Below, piece after piece: positions 19,650 to 30,121 of a stretch of 64,000 nt of DNA. Under the pieces are notes generated by a model that was not told the origin of the DNA, did not search any database, and saw nothing but the letters and a program-made list of their open reading frames with translations. The position numbers and the translations under genes are program-made. This DNA is from Alphaproteobacteria bacterium 65-37 (lineage in GTDB: Bacteria > Pseudomonadota > Alphaproteobacteria > Reyranellales > Reyranellaceae), in assembly GCA_001897995.1 (NCBI GenBank), contig MKRV01000236.1:100291-164290 (forward strand), in the 5' to 3' direction. How positions within the stretch are numbered: the stretch's first letter is position 1; each line of letters starts with the position of its first letter.

Positions 19650-20734
19650 CCGCCGATGCCAAGGTGCCGGTCCTGCAGGTCGATGGCCTGGTGAAGCACT
19701 TCCCGGTCGCGCGCGGGCTCATCCGCCGCAAGGTCGTGGGCACGGTCCGCGCGGTCGAAGGGGTGAGCTTCGAGATCGCCCGCGGCGAGACCCTGGCGCT
19801 GGTGGGCGAGTCGGGTTGCGGCAAGTCGACGACCGGCCGCCTGGTGCTGCGCCTCATGGATCCGACATCCGGCTCGGTGCGGTTCAAAGGCGAAGAAATC
19901 GCCGGCCTGGGCAAGCAGGCGCTGCGACGGTTGCGCCGCCACATGCAGATCATCTTCCAGGACCCCTATGCGTCGCTCAATCCACGCATGACGGTGGGCG
20001 AGATCCTGGCCGAGCCCATGGCCGTGCACGAGATCGGCAGCGCCGCCGAGCGCGAGAGCCGGGTGCGCGAGCTGCTGGCCGTGGTCGGCCTGCTGCCCGA
20101 GCACGCGCGGCGCTATCCGCACCAGTTCTCCGGCGGCCAGCGCCAGCGCATCGGCATCGCGCGCGCACTGGCGGTCAATCCCGACCTGATCGTGTGCGAC
20201 GAGCCGGTCTCGGCGCTCGACGTCTCGATCCAGGCCCAGATCGTCAACCTGCTGCAGAACCTGCAGCAGCGCTTCGGCCTGTCGTACCTGTTCATCGCCC
20301 ACGACCTCGCGGTGGTGAAGCACATCAGCGACCGCGTCGCAGTGATGTATCTCGGCCAGCTGGTCGAGATCGCGAGCAAGCGCGACCTCTACGACCGGCC
20401 CCTGCATCCCTATACGCAGGCATTGCTGTCGGCGATCCCGCGGCCCGACCCCAGCGTGCGCAAGGAACGGATTCTGCTGGCCGGCGATGTACCAAGCCCG
20501 CTGGCGCCGCCGTCGGGCTGCCGCTTCCACACGCGCTGCCCGCATGCCCAGGCGCGCTGCAGGCAGGAGCAACCAACGCTGCGCGACGCCGGCAATGGGC
20601 ATCGCGTCGCCTGTCACTTCTACGACACGATCCCCAAACCCGAAATCGCCGCGACGGCCGGCGCGGCCAACGGCAAGTTCACCGAGCGGCTGGCCGCGTT
20701 CGAGGCCGCAAAGGCGGCGCGCGCTTCGGTCTGA
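19646..20734 (+). CDS. ABC transporter ATP-binding protein, DppF/OppF type
   Basis: Second ATPase, 362 residues: Walker [12 protein letters not shown], the linker [18 protein letters not shown] typical of DppF, signature [15 protein letters not shown], Walker [13 protein letters not shown] and the C-terminal [14 protein letters not shown] cluster. The tail of about 40 residues after the cysteine cluster is Ala-rich and longer than usual. Its start overlaps the first ATPase stop as ATGA. It closes the operon. Confidence 0.95.
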
Positions 20735-20766
20735 CCGGCTCGGTCTTGCTGGACTACACTCGCGGC

Positions 20767-21372
20767 ATGCGCGTGAGTGGAACCGAAGGCTATGCCGAGA
20801 CGGCGGACCGGCTGGCCGAGCAATATGAGAGCCGGCGCTTCGCCGACGTCCACAAAAGCATCCTGCCTCTGATCCCGACCACGCCCTGCCGCGTGCTCGA
20901 TATCGGCGCCGGCACAGGCCGCGATGCCGCCGGCCTGGCTGCCATGGGACATCGGGTTCTGGCGGTCGAGCCCACGGCCGAGATGCGCGCCCACGGCCGG
21001 CGCCTCCACTCCTCTTCCGCCATCGACTGGATCGACGATTCCCTGCCGGAACTGGCGCAGGTTCACGCCCGGGGCGAACGCTTCGACCTCGTGATGATGA
21101 CGGCGGTCTGGATGCATCTCGATGACGCAGAGCGGCGCCGCGGCATGGCGCAGGTGAGGTCGCTCATTGCGCCCGCCGGCCTGCTGACGCTCTCCCTGCG
21201 CCATGGGCCGATCCCGGCCGGCCGCCGCATGTTCGAGGTGACTTCGACCGAAACCAAGGCGCTCGCCGCCGAGCACGGGTTGAACGTGCTTGTCGACCGC
21301 GATCGCCCGTCGTCGTTCGGCACCGAGGGCGTGTGGTGGAGCGTGCTGGCGTTTCAGGCGCAGGACGCATGA
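20767..21372 (+). CDS. Class I SAM-dependent methyltransferase
   Basis: A 201-residue Rossmann-like methyltransferase. Motif I is RVLDIGAGTGRDAAGLA (about 41-57), an acidic residue for the ribose follows in VLAVEPT, and motif IV-like FDLVMMTAVWMHLDD is near residue 110. The reading frame is open far upstream across the ATPase gene, but the domain begins directly after the ATG at 20767. The C terminus FGTEGVWWSVLAFQ completes the seven-strand sheet. Acceptor unknown. It follows the transporter operon by 32 bases and may be read with it. Confidence 0.85.
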   Translation: MRVSGTEGYAETADRLAEQYESRRFADVHKSILPLIPTTPCRVLDIGAGTGRDAAGLAAMGHRVLAVEPTAEMRAHGRRLHSSSAIDWIDDSLPELAQVHARGERFDLVMMTAVWMHLDDAERRRGMAQVRSLIAPAGLLTLSLRHGPIPAGRRMFEVTSTETKALAAEHGLNVLVDRDRPSSFGTEGVWWSVLAFQAQDA

Positions 21373-21384
21373 TCCATCCAGGGG

Positions 21385-21789
21385 TCAGAGATAACTGGTG
21401 ATCTTGGGCGGTTCGAACCAGTTGTCGTGCCGACCGTCCATGTACCGAACCGGCAGTTTGGCCAGCTCCTCGGGCGAGATATCGTCGAGGCAGGCGACCT
21501 TGATCGACACGAAGGCACCGCCGATCTCCTTGACGTCACCGTCGCCGAAAGGAGCGATGCCGCAGGTTCTGCAGAACCGATGGTGGCCCTGCAGGCTGCC
21601 GAACTGGTAGTCGCCGAGATCGTCCTGGCCCGACAACAAACGAAAGTCCTGCGGCTTGATCGAGACGTTCCACGCACGCTGCTTGGTGCAGATCGAGCAG
21701 TTGCAGCGCCCGGTGCCGGCTTCAAGGTCGATATCGGCCTCGAAGCGCACCCGGCCGCAGTGACAGCTTCCGCGATAGGTTCTTTTCAT
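21385..21789 (-). CDS. GFA/CENP-V family zinc-binding protein
   Basis: A 134-residue protein with the complete cysteine pattern of the glutathione-dependent formaldehyde-activating (GFA) family: C9-H-C11-G, C29-N-C31-S-I-C34 and C73-R-T-C76-G, binding structural and catalytic zinc. Members act in formaldehyde or S-hydroxymethylglutathione chemistry, but most are uncharacterised and the GFA activity itself is debated. The start was set at 21789, right before YRGSCHCG. It lies 53 bases downstream of nrdB on the same strand and may share its transcript. Confidence 0.9.
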   Translation of the reverse strand: MKRTYRGSCHCGRVRFEADIDLEAGTGRCNCSICTKQRAWNVSIKPQDFRLLSGQDDLGDYQFGSLQGHHRFCRTCGIAPFGDGDVKEIGGAFVSIKVACLDDISPEELAKLPVRYMDGRHDNWFEPPKITSYL

Positions 21790-21842
21790 TCGACCGCCCT
21801 CCTCTCGGAGGTCCAGCTTAGGCCAGCTGGCGCCAATTCGCT

Positions 21843-22805
21843 CTAGCTGAACGCCTCGTCCCAGGTGCCGCGCGTCGAGGCCTTCGAATACTCCGTCGCG
21901 CGGTTCTCGAAGAAGTTGGTGTGCTCGATGGCGTTCAGCATCTGGTCCATCCACGGCAGCGGATTCTTGGCATCCTTGCGGTAGATGGGCTGCAGGCCGA
22001 TCTGGGTCAGGCGGCGGTCGGCGATGAAGCGGATGTAGCGCTTCACGTCGGTGGCGGTCATGCCCTCGATGCCGCCGAGCTCGAAGGCGAGCTCGATGAA
22101 GGCGTCCTCGTGGTCGACGATGGTCGAGCAGGCCATGTAGATCTCGCGCTGCAGGGCCTCGGTCCAGACTTCCGGGTTCTCCTGGATGAAGGTGCGGAAG
22201 AGCTTGATGATCGAGTTGCAGTGCAGGGTCTCGTCGCGGACCGACCACGACACGATCTGGCCCATGCCCTTCAATTTGTTGAAGCGTGGGAAGTTCATCA
22301 GCATCGCGAACGAGGCGAAGAGCTGCAGGCCTTCGGTGAAGGCGCCGAACACCGCCAGCGTCTTGGCGATGTCCTCTTTCGAGTCGACGTTGAAACCCTG
22401 CATGTAGTCGTACTTGTCCTTCATCTCCTTGACGTGGAGGAAGGCGGAGTACTCGGTCTCGGGCATGCCGATCGTGTCGAGCAGATGGCTGTAGGCGGCG
22501 ACATGCACCGTCTCCATCGCCGAGAAGGCGGCCAGCATCATCTGGACCTCGGTCGGCTTGAAGACGCGGCTGTAGTGCCGCATGTAGCAGTTGTTCACCT
22601 CGACGTCGGCCTGAGTGAAGAAACGGAAGATCTGCGTGAGCAGATGGCGCTCGCTGTCCGTCAGCTTGTTGCGCCAGTCCTTCACGTCGTCGGCCAGCGG
22701 CACCTCTTCCGGCAGCCAGTGGATGCGCTGCTGCGTCAGCCAGGCATCGTAGGCCCAGGGATAGTGGAACGGCTTGTAGATCGGCTTGGCGTCGAGAAGG
22801 GACAT
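21843..22805 (-). CDS. nrdB: Ribonucleotide reductase class I beta subunit
   Basis: Radical-generating subunit for dNTP synthesis, 320 residues. The ferritin-like core has the di-iron ligands and radical tyrosine in the order E98-x2-H101-x3-Y105 (METVHVAAY), a second ligand set in FTEGLQLFASF and the distal RDETLHCNS with Glu and His. The presence of Tyr105 suggests a normal tyrosyl radical. The C-terminal tail, which docks to NrdA, ends TRGTWDEAFS. It is the second gene of the nrdAB operon, 128 bases behind nrdA, with an attenuator-like hairpin in the gap. Confidence 0.96.
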   Translation of the reverse strand: MSLLDAKPIYKPFHYPWAYDAWLTQQRIHWLPEEVPLADDVKDWRNKLTDSERHLLTQIFRFFTQADVEVNNCYMRHYSRVFKPTEVQMMLAAFSAMETVHVAAYSHLLDTIGMPETEYSAFLHVKEMKDKYDYMQGFNVDSKEDIAKTLAVFGAFTEGLQLFASFAMLMNFPRFNKLKGMGQIVSWSVRDETLHCNSIIKLFRTFIQENPEVWTEALQREIYMACSTIVDHEDAFIELAFELGGIEGMTATDVKRYIRFIADRRLTQIGLQPIYRKDAKNPLPWMDQMLNAIEHTNFFENRATEYSKASTRGTWDEAFS

Positions 22806-22847
22806 GGCACGGGCCCGGCTGAATCGTTGAAAAAAGGTCGGATCGCG

Positions 22848-22881
22848 GAAACGAAAAATCGGACTCTTGAAACGAAAAATC
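22848..22881. repeat. Direct repeat of 13 bases between nrdA and nrdB
   Basis: GAAACGAAAAATC occurs at 22848-22860 and again at 22869-22881, start to start 21 bases (two helical turns). On the transcribed minus strand each copy reads GATTTTTCGTTTC and supplies a T-rich run; the copy nearer nrdA directly follows a hairpin. Either a duplicated terminator tail or a paired protein site. Confidence 0.6.
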
Positions 22882-22922
22882 CCCTGTCACGCCGACGGAC
22901 GAAGCCGCGGGCGCGACAGGGG
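22874..22922 (-). terminator. Attenuator-like hairpin between nrdA and nrdB
   Basis: On the minus strand CCCCTGTC (22915-22922) can pair with GACAGGGG (22881-22888), and the stem is followed by ATTTTT. This is the layout of an intrinsic terminator inside an operon, which would lower nrdB relative to nrdA. Confidence 0.55.
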
Positions 22923-22933
22923 ACGACTCGAGT

Positions 22934-24796
22934 TTACTGACAGCTAAGGCACTCTTCGTAGTCGTTGCTCTGCGCCGGTATTCCGGTCGCCAAGGGAGAG
23001 GGGACGTCAGTTCTGGGGGCTGAGAGACCGTGGTCGCCAAGCGGCGCCGCGAGAGCTTCGCCGGCGACGGTTTCGGCACGCTGAATGCTGAGCGAGCGGC
23101 AGTAGTACAGGCTCTTCACGCCACGCTTCCAGGCCATCATGTGGATCTGGTGCAGGTCGCGCTTGTGCACGTCGGCCGGCAGGAAGAGGTTGAGCGACTG
23201 GCTCTGGCAGATGAAAGGCGTGCGGTCGGCGGCATGCTCGACCAGCCAGCGCTGATCGATCTCGAACGCCGTCTTGAACACCGCCTTCTCATGGTCGTCG
23301 AGGCAGTCCAGATGCTGTACCGAGCCCTGGCTGGTGGTGACAGACGTCCAGGTATCCTCGTCGTTCTTGCCCTTCTGCTCGAGCAGCTTCTCGAGATAGG
23401 GATTGCGCACCACGAAGGAGCCCGAGAGGGTCTTGTGGTTGTAGACGTTGGCCGCCGACGGCTCGATGCCGGGCGAAGCGCCACCGCAGATGATCGAGAT
23501 CGAGGCGGTCGGTGCGATGGCGAGCTTGTTGGAGAACCGCTCTGCCACACCGAAATCGGCAGCATCCGGGCAGGCACCACGCTCGGCGGCGAGCGACGTT
23601 GACGCCTCGTCGCACTGACCGCGGATGTGCTTGAACATCTTCTTGTTCCACACCTTGGCCATCACGGATTCGAGCGGAATACCGTTGGCCTGCAGGAAGG
23701 AGTGGAAGCCCATGACGCCGAGGCCGACCGAACGCTCCCGCATGGCGGCATAGGTCGCGCGCGCAAAGTCGGTGCCGGCATTGTCGATGAAGCCCTGCAG
23801 CACGTTGTCGAGGAAGCGCATCACGTCCTCGATGAAGTGCGGGTGCTCGTGCCACTCGAGGTAGGTTTCGAGGTTGAGCGACGAGAGGCAGCAGACCGCG
23901 GTGCGCTGCTTGCCGTGATGGTCGATACCGGTCGGAAGCGTGATCTCGCTGCACAAGTTCGAGGTCTTGACCTCGAGGCCGGCGAGCTTGTGGTGCTCGG
24001 GCCGTGCATTGTTCACGTGATCGACGAAGACGAGGTACGGCTCGCCGGTCTCAATGCGCGCCGTCAGGATGCGGATCCAGAGATGGCGGGCCGACACCTT
24101 GCGCTGTACGGCGCCGTCCTTGGGGCTGACCAGTGCCCACTCCTCGTCGTTCTCCACGGCGCGCATGAAGGCGTCGGAGATCAGGAGACCGTGATGCAGG
24201 TTCAGCGCCTTGCGGTTGGGGTCGCCGCCGGTCGGCCGACGGATCTCGATGAACTCCTCGATCTCGGGGTGGTTCACCGGCAGATAGCAGGCGGCCGAGC
24301 CGCGGCGCAGCGAGCCCTGGCTGATGGCAAGCGTCAGGGAATCCATGACGCGGATGAAGGGCACGACACCGGAGGTCTTGCCGTTCATGCCGACCTTTTC
24401 ACCGATCGAGCGCAGGTTGCCCCAGTAGGAACCGATCCCGCCGCCGCGCGCCGCCAGCCACACATTCTCGTTCCACAGCCCGACGATCCCTTCGAGGCTG
24501 TCATTCGCCTCGTTCAGGAAGCAGGAAATCGGCAGGCCGCGGCTGGTCCCCCCGTTGCTGAGCACGGGCGTGGCCGGCATGAACCACAGATTGCTGATGT
24601 AGTCGTAGAGCCGCTGGGCATGGGCGTCGTCGTCGGCATAGGCCGAGGCGACGCGCGCAAACATCTCCTGATAATTTTCGCCAGGCAAAAGATACCGGTC
24701 GGACAGGGTGGCCTTGCCGAAGGCCGTCAGACGGGAATCCCGAGAGGAGTCGGTAACAACCCGTGCGCCGCTGCGAACTTGAACGACATCAAACAC
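22934..24796 (-). CDS. nrdA: Ribonucleotide reductase class I alpha subunit, no ATP cone
   Basis: Catalytic subunit, 620 residues from the chosen start. The thiyl-radical and substrate residues are seen in SNLCSEITLP (N-x-C-x-E), the redox cysteines in LPISCF and CCLSSLN, the radical-transfer tyrosines in LYYCRS, and the C-terminal shuttle cysteines in the last residues ECLSCQ. The start is taken as GTG at 24796 because AAGGGGA lies six bases before it; a GTG 45 bases earlier would place the DnaA-box-like sites inside the gene. The usual roughly 90-residue N-terminal ATP-cone that switches the enzyme off with dATP is absent. Confidence 0.94.
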   Translation of the reverse strand: MFDVVQVRSGARVVTDSSRDSRLTAFGKATLSDRYLLPGENYQEMFARVASAYADDDAHAQRLYDYISNLWFMPATPVLSNGGTSRGLPISCFLNEANDSLEGIVGLWNENVWLAARGGGIGSYWGNLRSIGEKVGMNGKTSGVVPFIRVMDSLTLAISQGSLRRGSAACYLPVNHPEIEEFIEIRRPTGGDPNRKALNLHHGLLISDAFMRAVENDEEWALVSPKDGAVQRKVSARHLWIRILTARIETGEPYLVFVDHVNNARPEHHKLAGLEVKTSNLCSEITLPTGIDHHGKQRTAVCCLSSLNLETYLEWHEHPHFIEDVMRFLDNVLQGFIDNAGTDFARATYAAMRERSVGLGVMGFHSFLQANGIPLESVMAKVWNKKMFKHIRGQCDEASTSLAAERGACPDAADFGVAERFSNKLAIAPTASISIICGGASPGIEPSAANVYNHKTLSGSFVVRNPYLEKLLEQKGKNDEDTWTSVTTSQGSVQHLDCLDDHEKAVFKTAFEIDQRWLVEHAADRTPFICQSQSLNLFLPADVHKRDLHQIHMMAWKRGVKSLYYCRSLSIQRAETVAGEALAAPLGDHGLSAPRTDVPSPLATGIPAQSNDYEECLSCQ

Positions 24797-24816
24797 TTGC
24801 GGTCCCCTTTTTCTTT

Positions 24817-24836
24817 TTGTCCACAGCTGTGGATAG
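24817..24836. promoter_or_regulatory. Inverted pair of DnaA-box-like sites before nrdA
   Basis: TTGTCCACA (24817-24825) and, on the other strand, CTATCCACA (24828-24836) each differ by one base from the DnaA box TTATCCACA and face each other across two bases. DnaA control of nrdAB is known in E. coli; function here is inferred. Confidence 0.5.
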
Positions 24837-24852
24837 GACACACTGTGGAAGA

Positions 24853-24899
24853 CACCTAGATATTGGGAGGGGCTCTTGGGTCCCCACTATCCATTGATA
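24853..24899 (-). promoter_or_regulatory. Putative pair of NrdR boxes
   Basis: Two 16-base elements resembling the NrdR palindrome (consensus acaCwAtATaTwGtgt) start at 24853 (core CTAGATATTG) and 24884 (core CACTATCCATTG). By eye they match 10 and 11 of 16 positions. The start-to-start distance is 31 bases, the three-turn spacing characteristic of NrdR box pairs, and they lie 57-103 bases before the nrdA start. Confidence 0.5.
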
Positions 24900-25244
24900 G
24901 TACGTCACCCACCGACGGTGTCATTTCCATTTTTTTCCCTCGAATGTGAATCTCAGGAATGGCTTGCTAAGCATCTGATATTCTTCGAAGAAAAGCCGTT
25001 TGAAATTCTGTTTCTCGGCACCTCTGCGCGCCTTCGCAAGTGCAGCATAGAAGGAGAACAAAACGCGCTTTCCCGCGGAATCCGTGGGCCAGAAACAGAA
25101 ACAGCAGCGATTCGGCTCACCCGCGCTCGCCCATCCCGCAAAAGGCGAGACGCGGTGGGCATTCTCAGGCTCGCCAAGAGTTCGTCGTCAGAATGTCACG
25201 GAGCGGCGTAACATCCGCCGCAGTTCGAGGAGGAGACACAAGAC
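24900..25244. other. Intergenic region between divergent nrdA and glutamate dehydrogenase
   Basis: About 345 bases that are more AT-rich than their surroundings. A plus-strand open frame crosses it (24876-25211) but begins inside the NrdR-box area, has no ribosome site and low-complexity Arg/Ser content, so I treat it as non-coding. The end holds the strong ribosome site GAGGAGGAG of the dehydrogenase. Promoters for both genes must lie here; no clear -35/-10 pair or RNA gene stands out. Confidence 0.6.
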
Positions 25245-28200
25245 ATGGCCACCGCCCTCGCACCGCGTGTTTACGGGCTCGATGCCATTTGCGCCGCCGC
25301 CCTGCGGGCCGCCGGCGGCGAGGATGCCGCCCAATTCGCACGCCGCCTGTTCGGCCGCGTCGCCGACAAGGACCTGGCCGCAGCCCCCGCCGACCAGCGC
25401 GCCGCGGCGTCAAACTCCCTGCTCGCCTTCGCCCGCCGCCGACTGCCCGGCGTCGCCAAGGTCCGCGTCTTCAACCCGACGCTCGCCGGCCATGGCTTCG
25501 AGAGCCGCCATACGATCGTGCAGATCGTCAACGACGACATGCCGTTCCTGGTCGATTCGATCGCCAACGAGTTCAATCGCCGCGAGGCCGCCGTGCATCT
25601 GCTGGCGCATCCCGTGCTGGCGGTGCGCCGTGACCTCGACGGCGACATGATCGGCATCGCGCTCGAGGTCGGCGAGCGCGCGCGGCCGGAGTCGATGATG
25701 CATATCGAGATCGACCGCCAGGCCGACCCCTTGCAACTCGACGAGATCGCCGCCGCGCTGACCCGCGTGCTGGCCGAGGTCCGGCTCGCGGTCGAGGATT
25801 GGCGTGCGCTGCGCCGCGCTTGCCTCGACGCCATCGCCGACCTCGCCCCCGGACGGTCGGGCAGTCTCGCCGAATACGAGGACTTCCTGCGCTGGCTGGA
25901 GGCCAATCACTTCACCTTCCTCGGCCACCGCCGCTACCGGTATGTCGAGGATTCCAGCCAGCCCGGCGGCCTCCGCTACGAGCTAATCCCGGGATCGGCG
26001 CTGGGCATCCTACGCCGCGACGACGTCCGGCTGTTCGAGGCGGGGCTCGGCGGCGGCGAAGCCATGTCGCGCTTTGCCCGCGGCCCGCACAATGTTCTGA
26101 TCGTCAAGACCGACCGGCAGGCGCTGGTCCATCGCAGCGGCGCCATGGACTGCGTCATCGTGAAGACCTTCGATCGCGACGGCCGCATCACCGGCGAGCG
26201 CCGCCTGGTCGGGCTTTTCACCTCGGCCGCCTACCACGCCATGGTGCGCGACGTGCCCCTGCTACGCGGCCGCGTCGACGGCCTGCTGCGCCGCTCCGGC
26301 TTCGATCCCAACGGGCACGACGGCAAGGCGCTGATGGCGATCCTCGAGGCCTATCCGCGCGACGAGCTGTTTCAGATCGACGAGGACACGCTCTACGACC
26401 ATGCCATGGGCATCCTGCAGCTACAGGAGCGCCGCCGCGTCGCGCTATTCGCCCGCCGCGACGCCGTCGGCCGGTTCGCCACCAACCTCGTGTTCGCGCC
26501 GCGCGAACGCTTCGATGCCGCACTGAGCGATCGCTTCGCCGCCATCCTCGAGCAGGCCTGGCGCGGCAAGGTCACCTCGACCACCTCGTCGGCCGATTCC
26601 GATTCGGCGTTGGCCCAGTCGCTTTATACCCTGCGGCTCGACTCGCCGACCGGCGCGACGCCCGATCTCGCCGAAGTCGAGCAGGCTCTGGCCGACGCGG
26701 CGACATCGTGGAGCGACCGGCTGCGGGCCGCGCTGCAGGCAAGCCTCGGCGAGGCCGAGGGCCGCACGGCCTCGCGCCGCTGGCGCCGCTGGTTCCCGTC
26801 GACCTACCGCGACAGCTTCGATGCCGGCCAGGCCGTGGCCGACATCACCCCGTTGCAGGCCACTGTCGAGGGCCAGCGCAATGCCGTGCGTCTCGACCGC
26901 GAGCCGGGCCAACCCCTGCACCGTTTCACCCTGCGGCTCTTTCATCCGCGCGAGCCGATCGCGCTGTCGGACATCCTGCCGCCGGCCGAGAATCTCGGCC
27001 TGCGCGTGCTGAGCGAGGCCCCCTTCGTCCTGCGCGCGGAGGACGGCGACCCCGTGGCACTGCAGGTGCTGACTGTCGAGACGGCCGACAAGTCACCGGT
27101 CGATCTCGCCCTCGCCGGACCGCGCTTCGTCGAAACACTGGATCGGCTGTGGGCCGGCGCGTTCGAAAGCGACGGGCTGAACCGGCTGGTGCTGGGCGCG
27201 GGGCTCGGCTGGCGCGAAGTGGCGATCGTGCGCGCCTACACCAAGTATCTGCGCCAGGCCGGCATTGCCTTCAGCCAGGACTATATGGAGCGCGCACTCG
27301 CCGCCTATCCCGCGGTGGCGCGGCTGCTGGTCGATCTTTTCAAGACGCGCTTCGATCCCGCGCTCGGCGGTGCCACGGCCGTCGACCGCGTGCAGAAGGT
27401 CGAGACGCTCGAGACGGCCCTCGCGACCGCCCTGGAAGCGGTCACGACCCTGGACGAGGACCGCATCCTGCGACGCTTCCACAATGCCATCCTCTGTACC
27501 TTGCGCACCAACTACTGGCAGACCGGCAGCGATGGCGCGGTCAAGGACTGGATCTCCTTCAAGATCGACAGCCGCGCCATCGACGACCTGCCGGCGCCGC
27601 GACCGCTGGTCGAGATATTCGTCTACAGCCCGCGCATGGAGGGCATTCATCTGCGCGGCGGCCGGGTGGCGCGCGGCGGCATCCGCTGGTCCGACCGGCG
27701 CGAGGACTTCCGCACCGAGATCCTCGGCCTGATGAAGACGCAGATGGTGAAGAACGCCGTCATCGTCCCGGTCGGCTCCAAGGGCGGCTTCTATGTGAAG
27801 CGACCGCCGGCCGGCGGCACGCGCGAGCAGATCCAGGCCGAGGGCATCGCCTGCTACCAGACCTTGATCCGCGGCCTGCTCGACATCACCGACAACTATG
27901 CCGGCAGCGGCGGCATCACCCCGCCGCCCGCCGTGGTGCGCCATGACGGCGACGATCCCTATCTCGTGGTCGCCGCCGACAAGGGCACGGCAACCTTCTC
28001 CGACATCGCCAATGCGCTGGCGCGCGACTACGGCTTCTGGCTGGACGATGCCTTCGCCTCGGGCGGCTCGGCCGGCTACGACCACAAGAAGATGGGCATC
28101 ACCGCGCGCGGCGCCTGGGAATCGGTGAAGCGCCATTTCCGCGAGCTCGGCCACGATACGCAGACGACGCCCTTCACCGTGGCGGGCGTCGGCGACATGT

Positions 28201-30077
28201 CGGGCGACGTGTTCGGCAACGGCATGCTGCTGTCGCCTCACATCAAACTGGTGGCGGCGTTCGATCACCGCCACATCTTCGTCGACCCCTCGCCCGATCC
28301 CGCCACCAGCTTCACCGAGCGCCGGCGGATGTTCGATCTGCCGCGCTCCTCGTGGCTGGACTACGACAAGAGCCTGCTGTCGCCGGGCGGTGCGGTGTTC
28401 GATCGCGCGGCCAAGTCGATCGCGCTCTCGGCCGAAGCGCGCCAGGTGCTGGGCATCGAGACGCCCACCCTGGCGCCCATCGACCTGATGCGCGCCATTC
28501 TCGCCGCCCCCGTCGACCTGCTCTACTTCGGCGGCATCGGCACTTATGTGAAGGCGACCAGCGAAAGCCAGGCCGACGCCGGCGACCGCACCAACGACGC
28601 GCTGCGCCTCGACGCCTCGCAGATCCGCGCCCGCGTGATCGGCGAAGGCGCCAATCTCGGCTTCACCCAGCGCGGCCGCGTCGAGGCGGCCCTCGGCGGA
28701 CGCAAGATCAACACCGACGCGCTCGACAATTCGGCAGGCGTCGACACGTCCGACCACGAGGTCAACATCAAGATCGCCACCGGCGGCGCGATCGCCAGCG
28801 GCACGCTGGCCGCCACCGAGCGCGATGCCCTGCTCTTCTCCATGACCGACGAAGTGGCCGGCCTGGTGTTGCGCCACAACTACCAACAGAGCCAGGCGAT
28901 CAGCATGGCCGAAGGGCAGGCGGCGGAAGAGCACGACCGCCTCGAGCGGTTCATGCGCACACTGGAGCGCAAGGGCCGGCTCGACCGCGCGGTGGAGTTC
29001 CTGCCCGATTCGGCGGCGATGCGCGCGCGCGCCGCCAATCGCCAGCCGCTGACGCGCCCCGAGCTCTGCGTGCTGCTGGCCTACGCCAAGATCGATCTCA
29101 ACGACGAGATCCTGGCCTCCGACCTACCGGACGATCCGCGGCTGGAAGAGGAGCTGCTGCGCTACTTCCCGGCAGCGTTGCAGGAGAAGTACGAGCCGGC
29201 GATACGCGGCCACCGCCTACGGCGCGAAATCACCGCGCTGCAGGTCGTGAACTCCCTGGTCAATCGCTGCGGCCCGACCTTCGTTCACACGGTCGGCCAG
29301 CGCAGCGGCGCCTCGGCCGCGACCATTGCCCGGGCCTTTACCGTGGTGCGCGACGCCTGGCAGCTGCGCACGCTCTGGGCCGACATCGAAGCGCTGGACC
29401 CCGCCCTCAAGGCCGAAGCCCAGATCCGCATGCTGGTCGCCTCACAGCGCTTCCTGGTGCGCACCGTGCAATGGACCCTGCGCCGCCTGCCGCAACCGCT
29501 CGACACCACCGCCGCCACGACGAAGCTGGGCGCGGCCGTTGCAGCACTCGGCGACCTGTCGCCGGCGCTGATCGGCCAGGCCGAAGCCGCCGCGCTCGGC
29601 GAGCGCGCCGCCGCGCTCGAAGCCGTGGGCACCCCGGCTGCCGCGGCCCGGCAGGCCGCGGCGCTCGAAACGCTGGCCGCCGCCGGCGATTTGGCACTTG
29701 CCGCCGAAGCCAATGGCTGCGGCATCGAGGCCGCCACGCGCCTCTACTTCCGCCTGGGCGAACGGCTGTCCTTGGCCGCCCTTGCCAATGCCGCGCAGAA
29801 GCTGCCGCGCGAGGGCCAGTGGCCGGCGCAGGCGGCGCTGGCCGTGCAGGACGATCTGGCCGGCCTGCATGCCGACCTCCTGAACTCGGCGCTGCGTGCC
29901 GCCGGAGGCGGCAATTGCGACCCCGACGCGGCGCTCGCCAAATGGAGCGAACCGCGCCAGCTCGCCCTCGATCGTGTCGATCGCCTGATCCGCGAGGACT
30001 TCGCGTCGGCCGGCGCCGGGACTCTCGATCTCGCCATGCTGTCGGTTGCCACGGCCGAGTTGCGAACCCTCGTCTAG
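25245..30077 (+). CDS. NAD-specific glutamate dehydrogenase, large (about 180 kDa) class
   Basis: Oxidative deamination of glutamate to 2-oxoglutarate with NAD, linking amino-acid catabolism to the TCA cycle. At 1610 residues it matches the L_180 class of proteobacteria and actinobacteria. N-terminal regulatory ACT-like regions (about 1-700; the first includes the [15 protein letters not shown] segment) precede the catalytic core near 790-1150, recognised by [33 protein letters not shown] with the catalytic lysine region, and the dinucleotide-binding part [17 protein letters not shown] long helical C-terminal region completes it. GAGGAGGAG precedes the ATG. Probably monocistronic, though msrB follows 44 bases later. 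Confidence 0.96.
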   Translation: MATALAPRVYGLDAICAAALRAAGGEDAAQFARRLFGRVADKDLAAAPADQRAAASNSLLAFARRRLPGVAKVRVFNPTLAGHGFESRHTIVQIVNDDMPFLVDSIANEFNRREAAVHLLAHPVLAVRRDLDGDMIGIALEVGERARPESMMHIEIDRQADPLQLDEIAAALTRVLAEVRLAVEDWRALRRACLDAIADLAPGRSGSLAEYEDFLRWLEANHFTFLGHRRYRYVEDSSQPGGLRYELIPGSALGILRRDDVRLFEAGLGGGEAMSRFARGPHNVLIVKTDRQALVHRSGAMDCVIVKTFDRDGRITGERRLVGLFTSAAYHAMVRDVPLLRGRVDGLLRRSGFDPNGHDGKALMAILEAYPRDELFQIDEDTLYDHAMGILQLQERRRVALFARRDAVGRFATNLVFAPRERFDAALSDRFAAILEQAWRGKVTSTTSSADSDSALAQSLYTLRLDSPTGATPDLAEVEQALADAATSWSDRLRAALQASLGEAEGRTASRRWRRWFPSTYRDSFDAGQAVADITPLQATVEGQRNAVRLDREPGQPLHRFTLRLFHPREPIALSDILPPAENLGLRVLSEAPFVLRAEDGDPVALQVLTVETADKSPVDLALAGPRFVETLDRLWAGAFESDGLNRLVLGAGLGWREVAIVRAYTKYLRQAGIAFSQDYMERALAAYPAVARLLVDLFKTRFDPALGGATAVDRVQKVETLETALATALEAVTTLDEDRILRRFHNAILCTLRTNYWQTGSDGAVKDWISFKIDSRAIDDLPAPRPLVEIFVYSPRMEGIHLRGGRVARGGIRWSDRREDFRTEILGLMKTQMVKNAVIVPVGSKGGFYVKRPPAGGTREQIQAEGIACYQTLIRGLLDITDNYAGSGGITPPPAVVRHDGDDPYLVVAADKGTATFSDIANALARDYGFWLDDAFASGGSAGYDHKKMGITARGAWESVKRHFRELGHDTQTTPFTVAGVGDMSGDVFGNGMLLSPHIKLVAAFDHRHIFVDPSPDPATSFTERRRMFDLPRSSWLDYDKSLLSPGGAVFDRAAKSIALSAEARQVLGIETPTLAPIDLMRAILAAPVDLLYFGGIGTYVKATSESQADAGDRTNDALRLDASQIRARVIGEGANLGFTQRGRVEAALGGRKINTDALDNSAGVDTSDHEVNIKIATGGAIASGTLAATERDALLFSMTDEVAGLVLRHNYQQSQAISMAEGQAAEEHDRLERFMRTLERKGRLDRAVEFLPDSAAMRARAANRQPLTRPELCVLLAYAKIDLNDEILASDLPDDPRLEEELLRYFPAALQEKYEPAIRGHRLRREITALQVVNSLVNRCGPTFVHTVGQRSGASAATIARAFTVVRDAWQLRTLWADIEALDPALKAEAQIRMLVASQRFLVRTVQWTLRRLPQPLDTTAATTKLGAAVAALGDLSPALIGQAEAAALGERAAALEAVGTPAAAARQAAALETLAAAGDLALAAEANGCGIEAATRLYFRLGERLSLAALANAAQKLPREGQWPAQAALAVQDDLAGLHADLLNSALRAAGGGNCDPDAALAKWSEPRQLALDRVDRLIREDFASAGAGTLDLAMLSVATAELRTLV

Positions 30078-30121
30078 TCCCCGCATCAGGCACCCCCACA
30101 CCAGCCTCAAGGAGTGCAGCC

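Noticed and set aside
24876..25211. Possible 111-residue gene between nrdA and glutamate dehydrogenase
   Set aside because: No ribosome site, starts within the putative NrdR box region and has no recognisable features.
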